This document shows, piece by piece, positions 1-8,008 of a DNA stretch of 27,359 nucleotides (positions are counted from its first letter, which is position 1; every line of letters begins with the position of its first letter). Source of the DNA: Bacteroidota bacterium (GTDB lineage Bacteria; Bacteroidota; Bacteroidia; Chitinophagales; Chitinophagaceae). The position numbers were made by a program, and so were the translations under genes. The DNA is taken from assembly GCA_023424015.1 (NCBI GenBank), contig JAFAEM010000015.1, positions 1 through 27,359 of the forward strand, given 5' to 3'. The notes under the pieces were generated by a model. That model was not told the DNA's origin, made no database searches, and worked only from the letters and a program-made list of their open reading frames with translations.

Positions 1-3
1 GTC

Positions 4-36
4 GTGAGGCGTGAGGCGTGAGGTGGGAGTCGTGAG
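4..36 (+). repeat. 7-bp-period GTGAG array, left flank of the four-helix-bundle gene
   Basis: GTGAG cores begin at 4, 11, 18 and 32, with the variant GGGAG at 25, so the step is exactly 7 bp throughout. The same core recurs on the opposite strand at 619-657, and two copies lie over the 3' end of the enclosed gene at 167-178. The two outer arrays are therefore inverted relative to each other and bracket one small gene. The left array begins at the window edge and may extend further. I see no spacers as in CRISPR and no transposase. Function is unknown. Confidence 0.75.
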
Positions 37-167
37 AAGGCATTGGGAAATGATTTTACTTTCGAGTATTTGCTTTGTTAAATGTTTTCCTTCAATTTAA
101 ATACCAATTGCATCAGGAGCATAAAATTTGTCAACTTTAAAAACATTTCTAAAACATGCCTTCCGCC

Positions 168-533
168 TCATGTCTCACGATCATAAGAGATCATTCTGGA
201 TACTAATTGGAAAATGCGAACCATCAACATGCCTGCCGTTTCAAGACCCTGCTTTGTTGCATAACCCAAATCAACTGCTATATCCAAGGCTGCATCAACT
301 TCTATCAACGATCCGCGGGAAATTTCATAGAACCTTTTCCTTTCTTTTAGTGATTTTCTTGAGCAGCCTTCTGCAATATTAAGATGAACAGACAGCGCCG
401 CCCGTCTGATTTGAGATATCATACCAAATTTTTCCGCCGGGGGAAACGAATTCGTTTGCCTGTAGCAATCGAGTACAAATGATTTCGAAACTATGAAAAC
501 ATCAAGTTTCGTATGAGACAATTCGAGGAACAT
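168..533 (-). CDS. Four-helix-bundle protein (S23 / Avd-like family)
   Basis: The 121-residue product matches the family of small four-helix-bundle proteins first known from 23S rRNA intervening sequences and related to the Avd accessory protein of diversity-generating retroelements. Visible family landmarks are FPPAEKFGMISQIRRAA, then SVHLNIAEGCSR, then a GSLIEVDAALDIA-like helix and DLGYAT. I chose the ATG at 533 because the family usually starts a few residues before the first helix; an in-frame ATG at 566 would add 11 residues. The biochemical role of stand-alone members is not established. The gene is alone and lies inside inverted GTGAG arrays, and its own stop region contains two more copies of the core. 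No reverse transcriptase, template repeat or rRNA gene is visible, so neither a retroelement nor an rRNA insertion is supported here. Confidence 0.85.
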   Translation of the reverse strand: MFLELSHTKLDVFIVSKSFVLDCYRQTNSFPPAEKFGMISQIRRAALSVHLNIAEGCSRKSLKERKRFYEISRGSLIEVDAALDIAVDLGYATKQGLETAGMLMVRIFQLVSRMISYDRET

Positions 534-618
534 AAAATTTGTTTTTCCCAAGCTAACAAAAAACATTATTGGATGCCTGGTGAAATCATCATAAATAACC
601 GGGAATTACCCCACCCGA

Positions 619-657
619 TTCACTACTCACTACTCACGATTCACGTCTCACCCTCAC
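619..657 (-). repeat. 7-bp-period GTGAG array, right flank, overlapping the copA stop
   Basis: Read on the plus strand, TCAC-containing units (TTCAC or CTCAC) begin at 619, 626, 633, 640, 647 and 653, giving four 7-bp steps and one 6-bp step. On the minus strand these are GTGAG/GTGAA cores, inverted relative to the array at 4-36. The TGA stop codon of the copper ATPase (654-656) lies inside the last unit, so the array begins right at the 3' end of that gene. Confidence 0.75.
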
Positions 658-2774
658 GTCACTTTCTTCACAAATAGTCTTCCCGAATTGATCGCCAGCA
701 CCACATCACTTAAACCCATGACTAATGCGGCAAAACCTGGTTTCAAAAATCCGAGAGCTGCTACCGGGATGGCTATAATATTATAAGCAAAAGCCCAGAA
801 CAGGTTTTGTTTGATGGTAAGGAAGGTATGCCTGCCGAGTCCCAGCGCGGTCGGCAACTTCTTTAAACCATGGTTCATCAATACAACCTGCGCGGATTGC
901 ATGGCAATTTGCGATGCATCGCTCATCGATACGCCGATCGTTGCTTTGGCGAGAGCGGGCGCATCGTTGATACCGTCACCTACCATCACGGTTGAGGCCA
1001 TTGCAGAAAGTTGAGCGATCTTTTCCAGCTTTTGTTCAGGGGTTTGTTCGGCAATTACTTCATCGATACCAAGATTATTACCCAGTTCCTTAGTCTTATC
1101 ATATCGGTCTCCACTCAGCAGGATGGTCTTGATGTTTTTCGAATGTAGGTAGTCAACCACCTGTTTAGCTTCTGGTCTTATCTCATCTTTTACATCGATC
1201 CATCCCAGCAACTGGTCATTTTTTACCAGGTAAACATTATGACTGTTATCGCTGGTATACTTTTCAGCGATCTTGTAAGAACCGGCCTTATAGATATCAC
1301 CTTCTTTATCCCTGGCCTGCATACCAAGCCCTTTTATTTCTTCAATGAATTTCCAACGGATCTCATCTTTTGTTTTCCATTCTTTGCTGATACTTTTCGC
1401 GATGGGATGGTTTGAATATTTTTCAAGAGAGAAGATAATCTTCCTAAACTCGTCAGCGCTTACAGCATTATTTTCAAAATGCCAGTCACTTATTTTGAAA
1501 TCACCCGTTGTCAGCGTTCCGGTTTTATCAAACACGACCTGATGGATGTTCTTAAAAAGCTCCAGGCTACGCGCATTGCGAAACAATATTCCATTTCTTG
1601 CGCCGCGACCAAGGCCCACGGCGATGGCAGCCGGGGTGGCAAGTCCCATCGCGCAGGGACAGGCAATAACGAGAACTGCAATGCTTCGCATCAGTGAGTT
1701 TGTGAAATCCTGCAAAATGACCCAGTTGACAATAAGGGTAATTGCCGCGATCACCAGCACAACGGGTACAAAAATGGCGCTAATCCGGTCCGCCAGCTGC
1801 TGAACAGGTGCTTTTTCACCCTGCGCCTGTTTTACCAGTTTGATTATACCCGATAAAACTGTGTCCTCACCCGCGGCGGTTACATATGCTTTGACGGTTC
1901 CATTTACCAGGATGCTTCCGCCGATCAATTTATCCTTGCCTGTTTTATGTACAGGAATACTTTCACCAGTGATGATTGCTTCATTCACTTCAGCTTCGCC
2001 CCAAAGTATCTTGCAGTCAGCGGGTACCTGTTCGCCCGATTTAATAAGGACCAGGTCACCGCTTCGGAGCTGTTCACTTTCCACTTCGAAGACCTGTTCC
2101 TGGTGCTGATCGTCATAGGCGATCATATTGGCCATTACTTTTTGCGAGCTGGCGAGTTTGTTCAGCGCTTTTTGGGTGGAACGGACCGAGGCTTCTTCCA
2201 TATAGTTACCAAGAAATACCAGGGTAATGATGGTTGCAGTCGTTTCATAAAACATATAATCTGCGGCCTGCCCGGAAAGAGTACCATATAAACTATAAAT
2301 AAAAGATGCCAGCGCACCCATCGCGATCAGCACGTTCATATTCGGTATGCCGTTGCGAATACTTTTCCAGGCGCTTTTACCAAAAAATTCCATGCCCACA
2401 ATGAATACCGGAAGACAAAGTGTGAGCTGCAACCAGGGATTCATTAGCCAGTGTAGCTCGAGACCAGGTATCATATGCAGCATCAGTACCGCGGTAAAGG
2501 GAAGGCAGAAGAGAAAACGATGAAAGTGGGTGGCAAGAATTGGACGCCTGGAACCGGATATCGGTGCCTGTGAATTGACGATCTCATAGCCCAGGTCCTT
2601 AATGCCGGCTGCCAGTTGTTTATCACCCACAATACCACTTCTGTCAAAACTTACATCTCCTGTTGCGAAATTGACCCTGACATCCCGCATACCCTGCTTT
2701 TCCAAATATTTACGGATCGTGAGTGCGCAGTTTGAACAGTCCATACCATCTACTTTCCATTGAATCTTTTCCAT
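654..2774 (-). CDS. copA: Heavy-metal (copper-type) P1B ATPase
   Basis: Predicted inner-membrane ATPase that pumps monovalent copper out of the cytoplasm. The 706-residue protein has one N-terminal heavy-metal-associated domain with a CxxC (GMDCSNC, residues 10-16), followed by membrane helices. The transport motif CPC is at 372-374. The phosphorylation site DKTGTLT starts at D416, the nucleotide-domain HP motif is at H456-P457 and GDGIND is at 599-604. Helix 7 has the Tyr-Asn pair (Y664, N665) of copper ATPases. Helix 8 has M686 and S689, but the position usually occupied by a second serine is D690, which is unusual. No copZ chaperone or regulator is adjacent, so a role in cytochrome oxidase assembly (CcoI-like) is an alternative to detoxification. 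A promoter with a 40-nt leader is predicted. Confidence 0.9.
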   Translation of the reverse strand: MEKIQWKVDGMDCSNCALTIRKYLEKQGMRDVRVNFATGDVSFDRSGIVGDKQLAAGIKDLGYEIVNSQAPISGSRRPILATHFHRFLFCLPFTAVLMLHMIPGLELHWLMNPWLQLTLCLPVFIVGMEFFGKSAWKSIRNGIPNMNVLIAMGALASFIYSLYGTLSGQAADYMFYETTATIITLVFLGNYMEEASVRSTQKALNKLASSQKVMANMIAYDDQHQEQVFEVESEQLRSGDLVLIKSGEQVPADCKILWGEAEVNEAIITGESIPVHKTGKDKLIGGSILVNGTVKAYVTAAGEDTVLSGIIKLVKQAQGEKAPVQQLADRISAIFVPVVLVIAAITLIVNWVILQDFTNSLMRSIAVLVIACPCAMGLATPAAIAVGLGRGARNGILFRNARSLELFKNIHQVVFDKTGTLTTGDFKISDWHFENNAVSADEFRKIIFSLEKYSNHPIAKSISKEWKTKDEIRWKFIEEIKGLGMQARDKEGDIYKAGSYKIAEKYTSDNSHNVYLVKNDQLLGWIDVKDEIRPEAKQVVDYLHSKNIKTILLSGDRYDKTKELGNNLGIDEVIAEQTPEQKLEKIAQLSAMASTVMVGDGINDAPALAKATIGVSMSDASQIAMQSAQVVLMNHGLKKLPTALGLGRHTFLTIKQNLFWAFAYNIIAIPVAALGFLKPGFAALVMGLSDVVLAINSGRLFVKKVT

Positions 2775-2814
2775 AGTTGCTTGATATTATAACAATAGGC
2801 TTGGGATCTTGTTG

Positions 2815-2843
2815 CAAAATTACCAGCGTAATCAAACAGCCAA
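2815..2843 (-). promoter_or_regulatory. Predicted copA promoter (TTG-N18-TAnnTTTG)
   Basis: On the minus strand TAATTTTG (2822 to 2815) fits the Bacteroidota -7 element TAnnTTTG, and TTG (2843 to 2841) lies 18 nt upstream, inside the usual 17-23 range. The copA ATG follows 40 nt after the -7 element. It lies back to back with the tsaE promoter. Confidence 0.5.
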
Positions 2844-2862
2844 TAGTTTCGTGGCAGGAATA

Positions 2863-2894
2863 TTGGCAACAGGGTTGCTATTCTTATAAATTTG
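2863..2894 (+). promoter_or_regulatory. Predicted tsaE promoter, near-leaderless
   Basis: TAAATTTG at 2887-2894 is a full match to TAnnTTTG, with TTG at 2863-2865, 21 nt upstream. The tsaE ATG begins only 4 nt after the -7 element, so the transcript should carry almost no leader. Confidence 0.5.
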
Positions 2895-2898
2895 TGAA

Positions 2899-3321
2899 AT
2901 GGAATTGATTTTTTCACTGGAAAACATATCGGAATCTGCAACCATGTTTTGGAAATCGGTTGGGGACGCGAAAGTATTTGCATTTCACGGCAACATGGGT
3001 GCGGGGAAAACAACTTTTATTCATGCGCTCTGCGATGTGAAAGGTGTGAAGGATGTAGTAGGAAGTCCGACTTTTTCTATTATAAACGAGTATATCTACA
3101 GCAATGGCGAAGCTGGCAAAATATTTCATATTGATATGTACCGGCTAAAGGATGAAGAGGAAGCGATTCAGGCCGGTGTAGAGGATTGTTTGTATAGCGA
3201 TCATATCTGTTTCGTAGAATGGCCTGACCGCGCACCGGGAATTTTCCCGGAAGATACTATCCATGTCTTTATCGATACCCTGGAATCATCACAACGGAAG
3301 CTCAGAATAATCGGGAATTAA
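2899..3321 (+). CDS. tsaE: tRNA threonylcarbamoyladenosine biosynthesis ATPase TsaE
   Basis: TsaE is the small ATPase that works with TsaB and TsaD to place the threonylcarbamoyl group on A37 of tRNAs that read ANN codons. The 140-residue length is typical. Visible landmarks are the Walker A loop GNMGAGKTTF (31-40), SPTFSIINEY (56-65), HIDMYRL (78-83 region) and the family motif FVEWPD (105-110). The start is fixed by the ATG just after a TAnnTTTG promoter core. The alanine dehydrogenase gene follows 43 bp downstream on the same strand, an arrangement I recall from other Bacteroidota, so the two are probably co-transcribed although the functions are unrelated. Confidence 0.93.
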   Translation: MELIFSLENISESATMFWKSVGDAKVFAFHGNMGAGKTTFIHALCDVKGVKDVVGSPTFSIINEYIYSNGEAGKIFHIDMYRLKDEEEAIQAGVEDCLYSDHICFVEWPDRAPGIFPEDTIHVFIDTLESSQRKLRIIGN

Positions 3322-3364
3322 CTAATTTTGGCCGCAGTCAGTTAGACTACTGTTAACCAACTTC

Positions 3365-4585
3365 ATGAGCCAGCAAAAACCAAGGATCAGTTCATCCTTT
3401 AGTTACGAATACGAGACTTTGGAAGAAACGCTTGACGTCAAGCCAGATGCTGAAGGGATGATGATCGGCATACCAAAAGAATTTGCTTTCCAGGAAAATC
3501 GTGTAGCCCTTACCCCCGACGCGGTAAGTGTGTTGGTTAGCAACGGGCATCAGGTGGTAATTGAACACAATGCCGGCGATGCCTCGCACTTCAGGGACAA
3601 AGACTATAGCGAAGCCGGCGCCAAGATCGTATATGAAAGGGCCGAAGTTTACAGGGCACCGATCCTGGTGAAAAGTGCTCCCGTGATCGAAGAAGACCTT
3701 CAGCTTTTACAAATGAACCAGGTGATCATTTCCCCGATCCACCTTTCTGTGTTAAAAGCAGAGATACTGGAGTCGATGATGGAAAAAAAGATCACCGCCA
3801 TATCTTTCGAAAATTTAAAGGATGACAGCGATTCTTATCCCATCGTTCGCAGTATGAGCGAAATTGCCGGAAGCGCCGTGATGCTGATCGCTGCCCAATA
3901 CCTGGGTTCGGCCAATCACGGCAAAGGTGTGTTGCTCGGTGGCATATCCGGCATCGCGCCTACCAAGGTCATTATCATTGGCGCAGGGATCGTCGGTGAA
4001 TACGCGGCGAGGGCAGCGCTTGCCCTGGGTGCTTCCGTAAAGGTGTTTGACAACAGCGTTTATCGCCTCAAACGACTTCAAAATAATATTGGTCACCGGC
4101 TCTGGACCTCGGTGATCGAGCCCAGGATGTTGGCAAAGCAATTAAAAACCTGTGAAGTGGCGGTTGGAGCGCTGGGTTCCCAAACCGGGCGCACGCCCAT
4201 GGTGGTTACGGAGGAAATGGTGAGTAATATGCGACCCGGTGCTGTTGTGATCGATGTGAGCATTGATCGGGGCGGCTGTTTTGAGACTTCCGAAATAACA
4301 TCGCATGAGCATCCCATCTTTATGAAGTACGGGGTGATTCATTATTGCGTTCCGAATATTCCATCCGGTTTTGCCCGGACGGCATCGCAGGCGATCAGCA
4401 ATGTGCTGATGCCGCTTTTGCTGGAAGCTGGAGAGGAAGGTGGTTTTGAAAAACTTGTGTGGCACCAGGTTCATCTTCGCAGTGGTATTTATATGTTTAA
4501 AGGATCACTTACCAATTTTTACCTGAGTGAGCGCTTTGACCTGAAGTACACCGACCTGAATTTGCTCATTGCAAGCCAGCGATAA
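3365..4585 (+). CDS. ald: Alanine dehydrogenase
   Basis: NAD-dependent enzyme that interconverts L-alanine with pyruvate and ammonia. The 406-residue protein belongs to the alanine dehydrogenase / transhydrogenase-alpha family, with an N-terminal extension of about 30 residues before the usual start (MMIGIPKE). Substrate and catalytic residues are recognisable: R46 in ENRVALTP, K103 in LVKSAP and H126 in SPIHLS. The Rossmann loop GAGIVG is at 206-211, with D229 at the end of the next strand, which favours NAD over NADP. D301 in the DRGGC motif and a late CVPNIPSGFARTAS segment also fit; the latter differs from the classical CVANMPGAVPRT of Bacillus-type enzymes. Probably transcribed with tsaE. 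Confidence 0.9.
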   Translation: MSQQKPRISSSFSYEYETLEETLDVKPDAEGMMIGIPKEFAFQENRVALTPDAVSVLVSNGHQVVIEHNAGDASHFRDKDYSEAGAKIVYERAEVYRAPILVKSAPVIEEDLQLLQMNQVIISPIHLSVLKAEILESMMEKKITAISFENLKDDSDSYPIVRSMSEIAGSAVMLIAAQYLGSANHGKGVLLGGISGIAPTKVIIIGAGIVGEYAARAALALGASVKVFDNSVYRLKRLQNNIGHRLWTSVIEPRMLAKQLKTCEVAVGALGSQTGRTPMVVTEEMVSNMRPGAVVIDVSIDRGGCFETSEITSHEHPIFMKYGVIHYCVPNIPSGFARTASQAISNVLMPLLLEAGEEGGFEKLVWHQVHLRSGIYMFKGSLTNFYLSERFDLKYTDLNLLIASQR

Positions 4586-4668
4586 ACCTATTTACTACAG
4601 CTTTCTTTGAAGCGGCAGACCGTCTTTCCGCCCTCCCAAACCTGCATTTTTTCCTTATCTTCGCCACG

Positions 4669-5016
4669 ATGAAAAAATGGCTGATCATATATGCATTTGC
4701 TCTGGGTTTTCTGGGCCTCGCATATACCGGTCATGCTAGTTCCACTGATAAAAATCCAACGTTTTACACCCAGGGATTGAAATTGAAAAAAGGGTTTGTC
4801 GTTGGGCTGGAAAATAAGCAACAGCGCGACAACTCCATTTTACTTAGCCTTCGTACAAGGACACTGCTTTCAATCTCGGCTTTTCCGGCAATAAAGGAAA
4901 ATACAATCACGGTTGCCTGCTATCGTAACCATGGGATAAGTCTGGTTGCAGCTGAAAAGGAGATGTTGATGTACGACTACCTGCAGCACCTGTTTCCGTC
5001 CCATTATTTCTGGTAG
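4669..5016 (+). CDS. Small exported protein of unknown function
   Basis: I do not recognise this 115-residue protein. It begins MKKW followed by a hydrophobic stretch and a likely signal-peptidase site near residues 22-25 (GHASS), so a mature secreted or periplasmic protein of about 90 residues is expected. It has one cysteine, no obvious repeat, and an aromatic tail ending HYFW. A near-match to the -7 promoter element (TATCTTCG, 4656-4663) ends 5 nt before the ATG, which supports both the start and a short leader. It lies between ald and an antiporter gene on the same strand; whether it belongs with either is unclear. Confidence 0.6.
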   Translation: MKKWLIIYAFALGFLGLAYTGHASSTDKNPTFYTQGLKLKKGFVVGLENKQQRDNSILLSLRTRTLLSISAFPAIKENTITVACYRNHGISLVAAEKEMLMYDYLQHLFPSHYFW

Positions 5017-5110
5017 AAGGCTGAGATTAGACATACAACCGGCTTCATCGGTACACTTTACTACTATTCCGTTACAACAGGCTTTAATTTTTACGATCAA
5101 CTAAAGATTC

Positions 5111-7348
5111 ATGAATCATTTACCCAACCTGATAACAGATTTGGCTTTGATATTGGGCTCAGCAGCGATTATGACGCTGGTGTTTAAGATGCTGCGTCAA
5201 CCTCTCGTACTTGGATACATAATTGCGGGTATACTGGTAAGCCCGAATTTTACATGGCTGCCTTCCATCGTTGAGACCGACAATGTAACCGTTTGGGCAG
5301 AGATCGGCGTTATTTTTCTGTTGTTTAGCCTGGGTCTTGAGTTCAGCTTTAGAAAACTTGCACAGGTGGGCGGATCCGCATCAGTATCGGCCTTTGTAGA
5401 GGCTATTGGAATGTCCGCCCTCGGCTATGCCTGCGGTAAACTTTTGGGATGGTCCACCATGGATAGCATTTACCTTGGTGCGGCGCTGGCGGTGTCTTCC
5501 ACAACAATTATCATTAAAGCGGTTGAAGAACTCGGCCTGAAAAAGAAAAAATTTGCGACCCTGGTCTTTGGTATCCTCATCGTGGAAGACCTGATCACGA
5601 TAGCAATCCTGGTTTTGCTGACAACACTTTCCGTAAGCCAGCAGTTTGTCGGTTCGGAAATGCTGCTATCTGTTTTGAAACTAATTTTCTTCCTCATCCT
5701 TTGGTTTGTAGCTGGTATATTTTTCATCCCGACCATATTGAAGAAGGCGCGAAACCTGATGTCGGATGAGACGCTGCTCATCGTTTCGATCTCGATGTGC
5801 CTGCTAATGGTTTACCTGGCTGCCAAAGTTGGCTTTTCACCCGCCCTCGGAGCTTTCGTTATGGGATCCCTGCTGGCTGAAACAACCAAGGCCGAGCGTA
5901 TCGAGCACTTAGTAAAGCCGGTAAAGGACTTATTTGGTGCCATTTTCTTTGTTTCAGTCGGTATGCTGATCGACCTGGCAGCACTGGGCGATTATATTCT
6001 GCCTATTTTACTTATTACGGTGATTTGCATCATCGGAAAAATTATTACCACCGGTTTTGGTGCCTATATCTCGGGTAATTCGCTGAAGGTGTCGCTACAA
6101 ACGGGCATGAGCCTGGCGCAGATCGGTGAGTTCTCTTTTATTATCGCGGCGCTCGGAGTTACTCTGGGTGCCACCAGCAATTTCCTTTACCCGATCATTG
6201 TTGCGGTATCTGGTATCACCACATTCACCACGCCTTATTTGATAAAGGCCAGCGCGCCATTCTATGAATGGCTGGATAAACGCCTGCCAGAGAAATGGAG
6301 AAAATCCCTTAACCGGTATAGTTCGGAGGCCACTACTATAACAGCCGCCAGTGATTTCCAGCAGGTATTAAAATCCTACCTGATCAATGTTGTATTGTTC
6401 TCCGTGCTGGTAGGTGCTATTGTCTTCCTGTCGTCAAACTATGTAAAGCCATGGGTGGCAGCAAATACAGATTATGCCTTTGGCGGTATCACCGCGGCAG
6501 TTCTTACCTTATTATTTATGGCGCCTTTTCTTTGGGGACTGGTTGTGAGAAATGAACGTAATGAATCTTTCGTGAAAATTTATGCGCAGCAACAGTACCG
6601 CGGCCCAATATTGCTGATGCGCGGTGTAAAACTTGCCCTGGCTTTGTTTTCCATTATATTTCTTCTCAGCAGGTTTTTCTCACTGACCATCGCATTCTAT
6701 GCGGCTATCGTGATGATCACGCTTTTCTTTGCGTTTCGCAAAAAGATCCAGGCGTTATATGATAAACTGGAAAGCCGCTTTATCGCCAACCTCAATGACA
6801 GAGAATTGCAGGAAGAGATAAGGTTGCTGGAACAGCAGGCCAGTAAACGCAATGTAGCCCTGGCACCATGGGATGCACACATGACTACATTCGAGGTGGA
6901 TCCCGAGGTTAGCATTATCGGGAAGACGCTGGAAGAACTTCGCTGGAGAGAACTGATCGGCGTGAATGTGGCCATGATCAAGCGGGGGCTATTGACTATT
7001 ACCACACCTCAAAAGTATGATCGCATCTATCCCGGAGATAAGTTGTTTATTATCTGCACCGACCAGCAGGAGAAAAAGATGAATGCCATTCTAAGACCCG
7101 ACAAAAAACTGGTGGAAAGCCAGAAAGATGCGCAGGTGGAACTGGATAAATTTACCATTGAGCACGATTCATCATTTATCAATAAGTCGATACGTGAATC
7201 AGGTATTCGCACCAGCACCAATGGCCTGGTAGTGGGTATTGAGAGGGGTGGTCAGCGGATATTGAATCCTGAGTCGACTGTGGTTTTTGAGGAAGGTGAT
7301 GTGGTGTGGATCGTGGGTGAAAAGAAACTTATCGATGCGATCAATTAA
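5111..7348 (+). CDS. CPA2-family cation/proton antiporter with tandem RCK_C domains
   Basis: Predicted inner-membrane monovalent cation (potassium or sodium)/proton antiporter. The 745-residue protein starts with the KefB-type antiporter domain (about residues 5-385): an FLLFSLGLEFSF helix, SSTTIIIKAVEELG and GAFVMGSLLAE. Extra membrane segments follow between about 415 and 550, then a charged linker (550-585). Two RCK_C (TrkA-C) domains lie at about 590-660 and 673-745, each with the ligand-fold pattern ending GD.(L/V).(I/W).. . No RCK_N nucleotide-binding domain with a GxGxxG loop is present, so it differs from classical KefB/KefC. RCK_C domains in related proteins bind small ligands such as cyclic dinucleotides; that role here is only inferred. 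Transcribed toward the convergent ABC ATPase gene. Confidence 0.87.
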   Translation: MNHLPNLITDLALILGSAAIMTLVFKMLRQPLVLGYIIAGILVSPNFTWLPSIVETDNVTVWAEIGVIFLLFSLGLEFSFRKLAQVGGSASVSAFVEAIGMSALGYACGKLLGWSTMDSIYLGAALAVSSTTIIIKAVEELGLKKKKFATLVFGILIVEDLITIAILVLLTTLSVSQQFVGSEMLLSVLKLIFFLILWFVAGIFFIPTILKKARNLMSDETLLIVSISMCLLMVYLAAKVGFSPALGAFVMGSLLAETTKAERIEHLVKPVKDLFGAIFFVSVGMLIDLAALGDYILPILLITVICIIGKIITTGFGAYISGNSLKVSLQTGMSLAQIGEFSFIIAALGVTLGATSNFLYPIIVAVSGITTFTTPYLIKASAPFYEWLDKRLPEKWRKSLNRYSSEATTITAASDFQQVLKSYLINVVLFSVLVGAIVFLSSNYVKPWVAANTDYAFGGITAAVLTLLFMAPFLWGLVVRNERNESFVKIYAQQQYRGPILLMRGVKLALALFSIIFLLSRFFSLTIAFYAAIVMITLFFAFRKKIQALYDKLESRFIANLNDRELQEEIRLLEQQASKRNVALAPWDAHMTTFEVDPEVSIIGKTLEELRWRELIGVNVAMIKRGLLTITTPQKYDRIYPGDKLFIICTDQQEKKMNAILRPDKKLVESQKDAQVELDKFTIEHDSSFINKSIRESGIRTSTNGLVVGIERGGQRILNPESTVVFEEGDVVWIVGEKKLIDAIN

Positions 7349-7390
7349 GTGAAGCTGTTTTCAAAGCTCAACAAGCGATAAAAAACCGTT

Positions 7391-8008
7391 TTACTTATAA
7401 TCGGTGATATTGACTATCTCGTCGCAGAAGCTGTATTCCACTTTGTCATTACTGCTCACAATGACCAGGCGATCTGAACAATATTCCAGGATCAGTGCCT
7501 GGTAAAGTTCAATTCCTGCGGCATCCAGATTTGTGCAGGGCTCATCCAGGAGTACAATCGCTGTGTTTGAAAAAATACATTGCGCCAGTTTTACCCTTTG
7601 TTTCATTCCAGAAGAATAATAACGTATCTGCTTGTCAACCGCTTTTTCCAAACCAAGTGTAGCCACGATGGAGTCGATGGTTATACCGTGTAAAAGGGGC
7701 TTGAAGCCCTGGTGAAATTCCAGGAACTCACGCAACGTCATTTCTTCTACCAGTTCGAGGTAAGGTGCGCAGATAGAAACGTGTCGATAGATTGTATCAA
7801 CCGAATGCGGCACATCGAGAATGGAATATTGGATATTGCCCTCATTCATATGCATGCCGCCACTTAATACCTGGAGCAACGTGCTCTTGCCCGATCCATT
7901 AGGCCCAGTGATAGCATAGGATTTCCCGGATTCAAAACTGTAAGTGAAATGGAGGAATATCCAGTCGCGGTTAAAACGTTTACCGGCATCAGAGAGAGTT
8001 ATCTTCAT
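7391..8008 (-). CDS. Orphan ABC ATPase overlapping lpxA
   Basis: A 205-residue stand-alone ABC-type ATP-binding subunit. Walker A is GPNGSGKST (35-43), the signature is YSSGMKQR (131-138) and Walker B is IVLLDEP (151-157) with catalytic E156. Two switch positions are unusual: the Q-loop region reads CAPYLEL (80-86) without the glutamine, and the H-loop histidine is N187 (SSND). I chose the ATG at 8008 because it starts 20 bp inside the end of lpxA and is followed at once by the usual first strand of an ABC domain; a longer reading would run through most of the lpxA 3' end. The overlap suggests translational coupling to lpxA. No permease gene is in the window. It could serve an envelope or lipid A export step, or a non-transport ABC role. 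Confidence 0.85.
   Translation of the reverse strand: MKITLSDAGKRFNRDWIFLHFTYSFESGKSYAITGPNGSGKSTLLQVLSGGMHMNEGNIQYSILDVPHSVDTIYRHVSICAPYLELVEEMTLREFLEFHQGFKPLLHGITIDSIVATLGLEKAVDKQIRYYSSGMKQRVKLAQCIFSNTAIVLLDEPCTNLDAAGIELYQALILEYCSDRLVIVSSNDKVEYSFCDEIVNITDYK

Noticed and set aside
4..657. CRISPR array or diversity-generating retroelement
   Set aside because: Repeats have no unique spacers, and there is no reverse transcriptase, template/variable repeat pair or cas gene; only the Avd-like protein family hints at a retroelement.
2750..3013. Minus-strand frame over the copA/tsaE divergent promoters
   Set aside because: It overlaps both confident genes and their promoter elements and has no family resemblance.
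7349..7390. Bidirectional terminator between the antiporter and ABC genes
   Set aside because: Only a 4-bp AGCT pairing and a short A-run are present, too weak to call.
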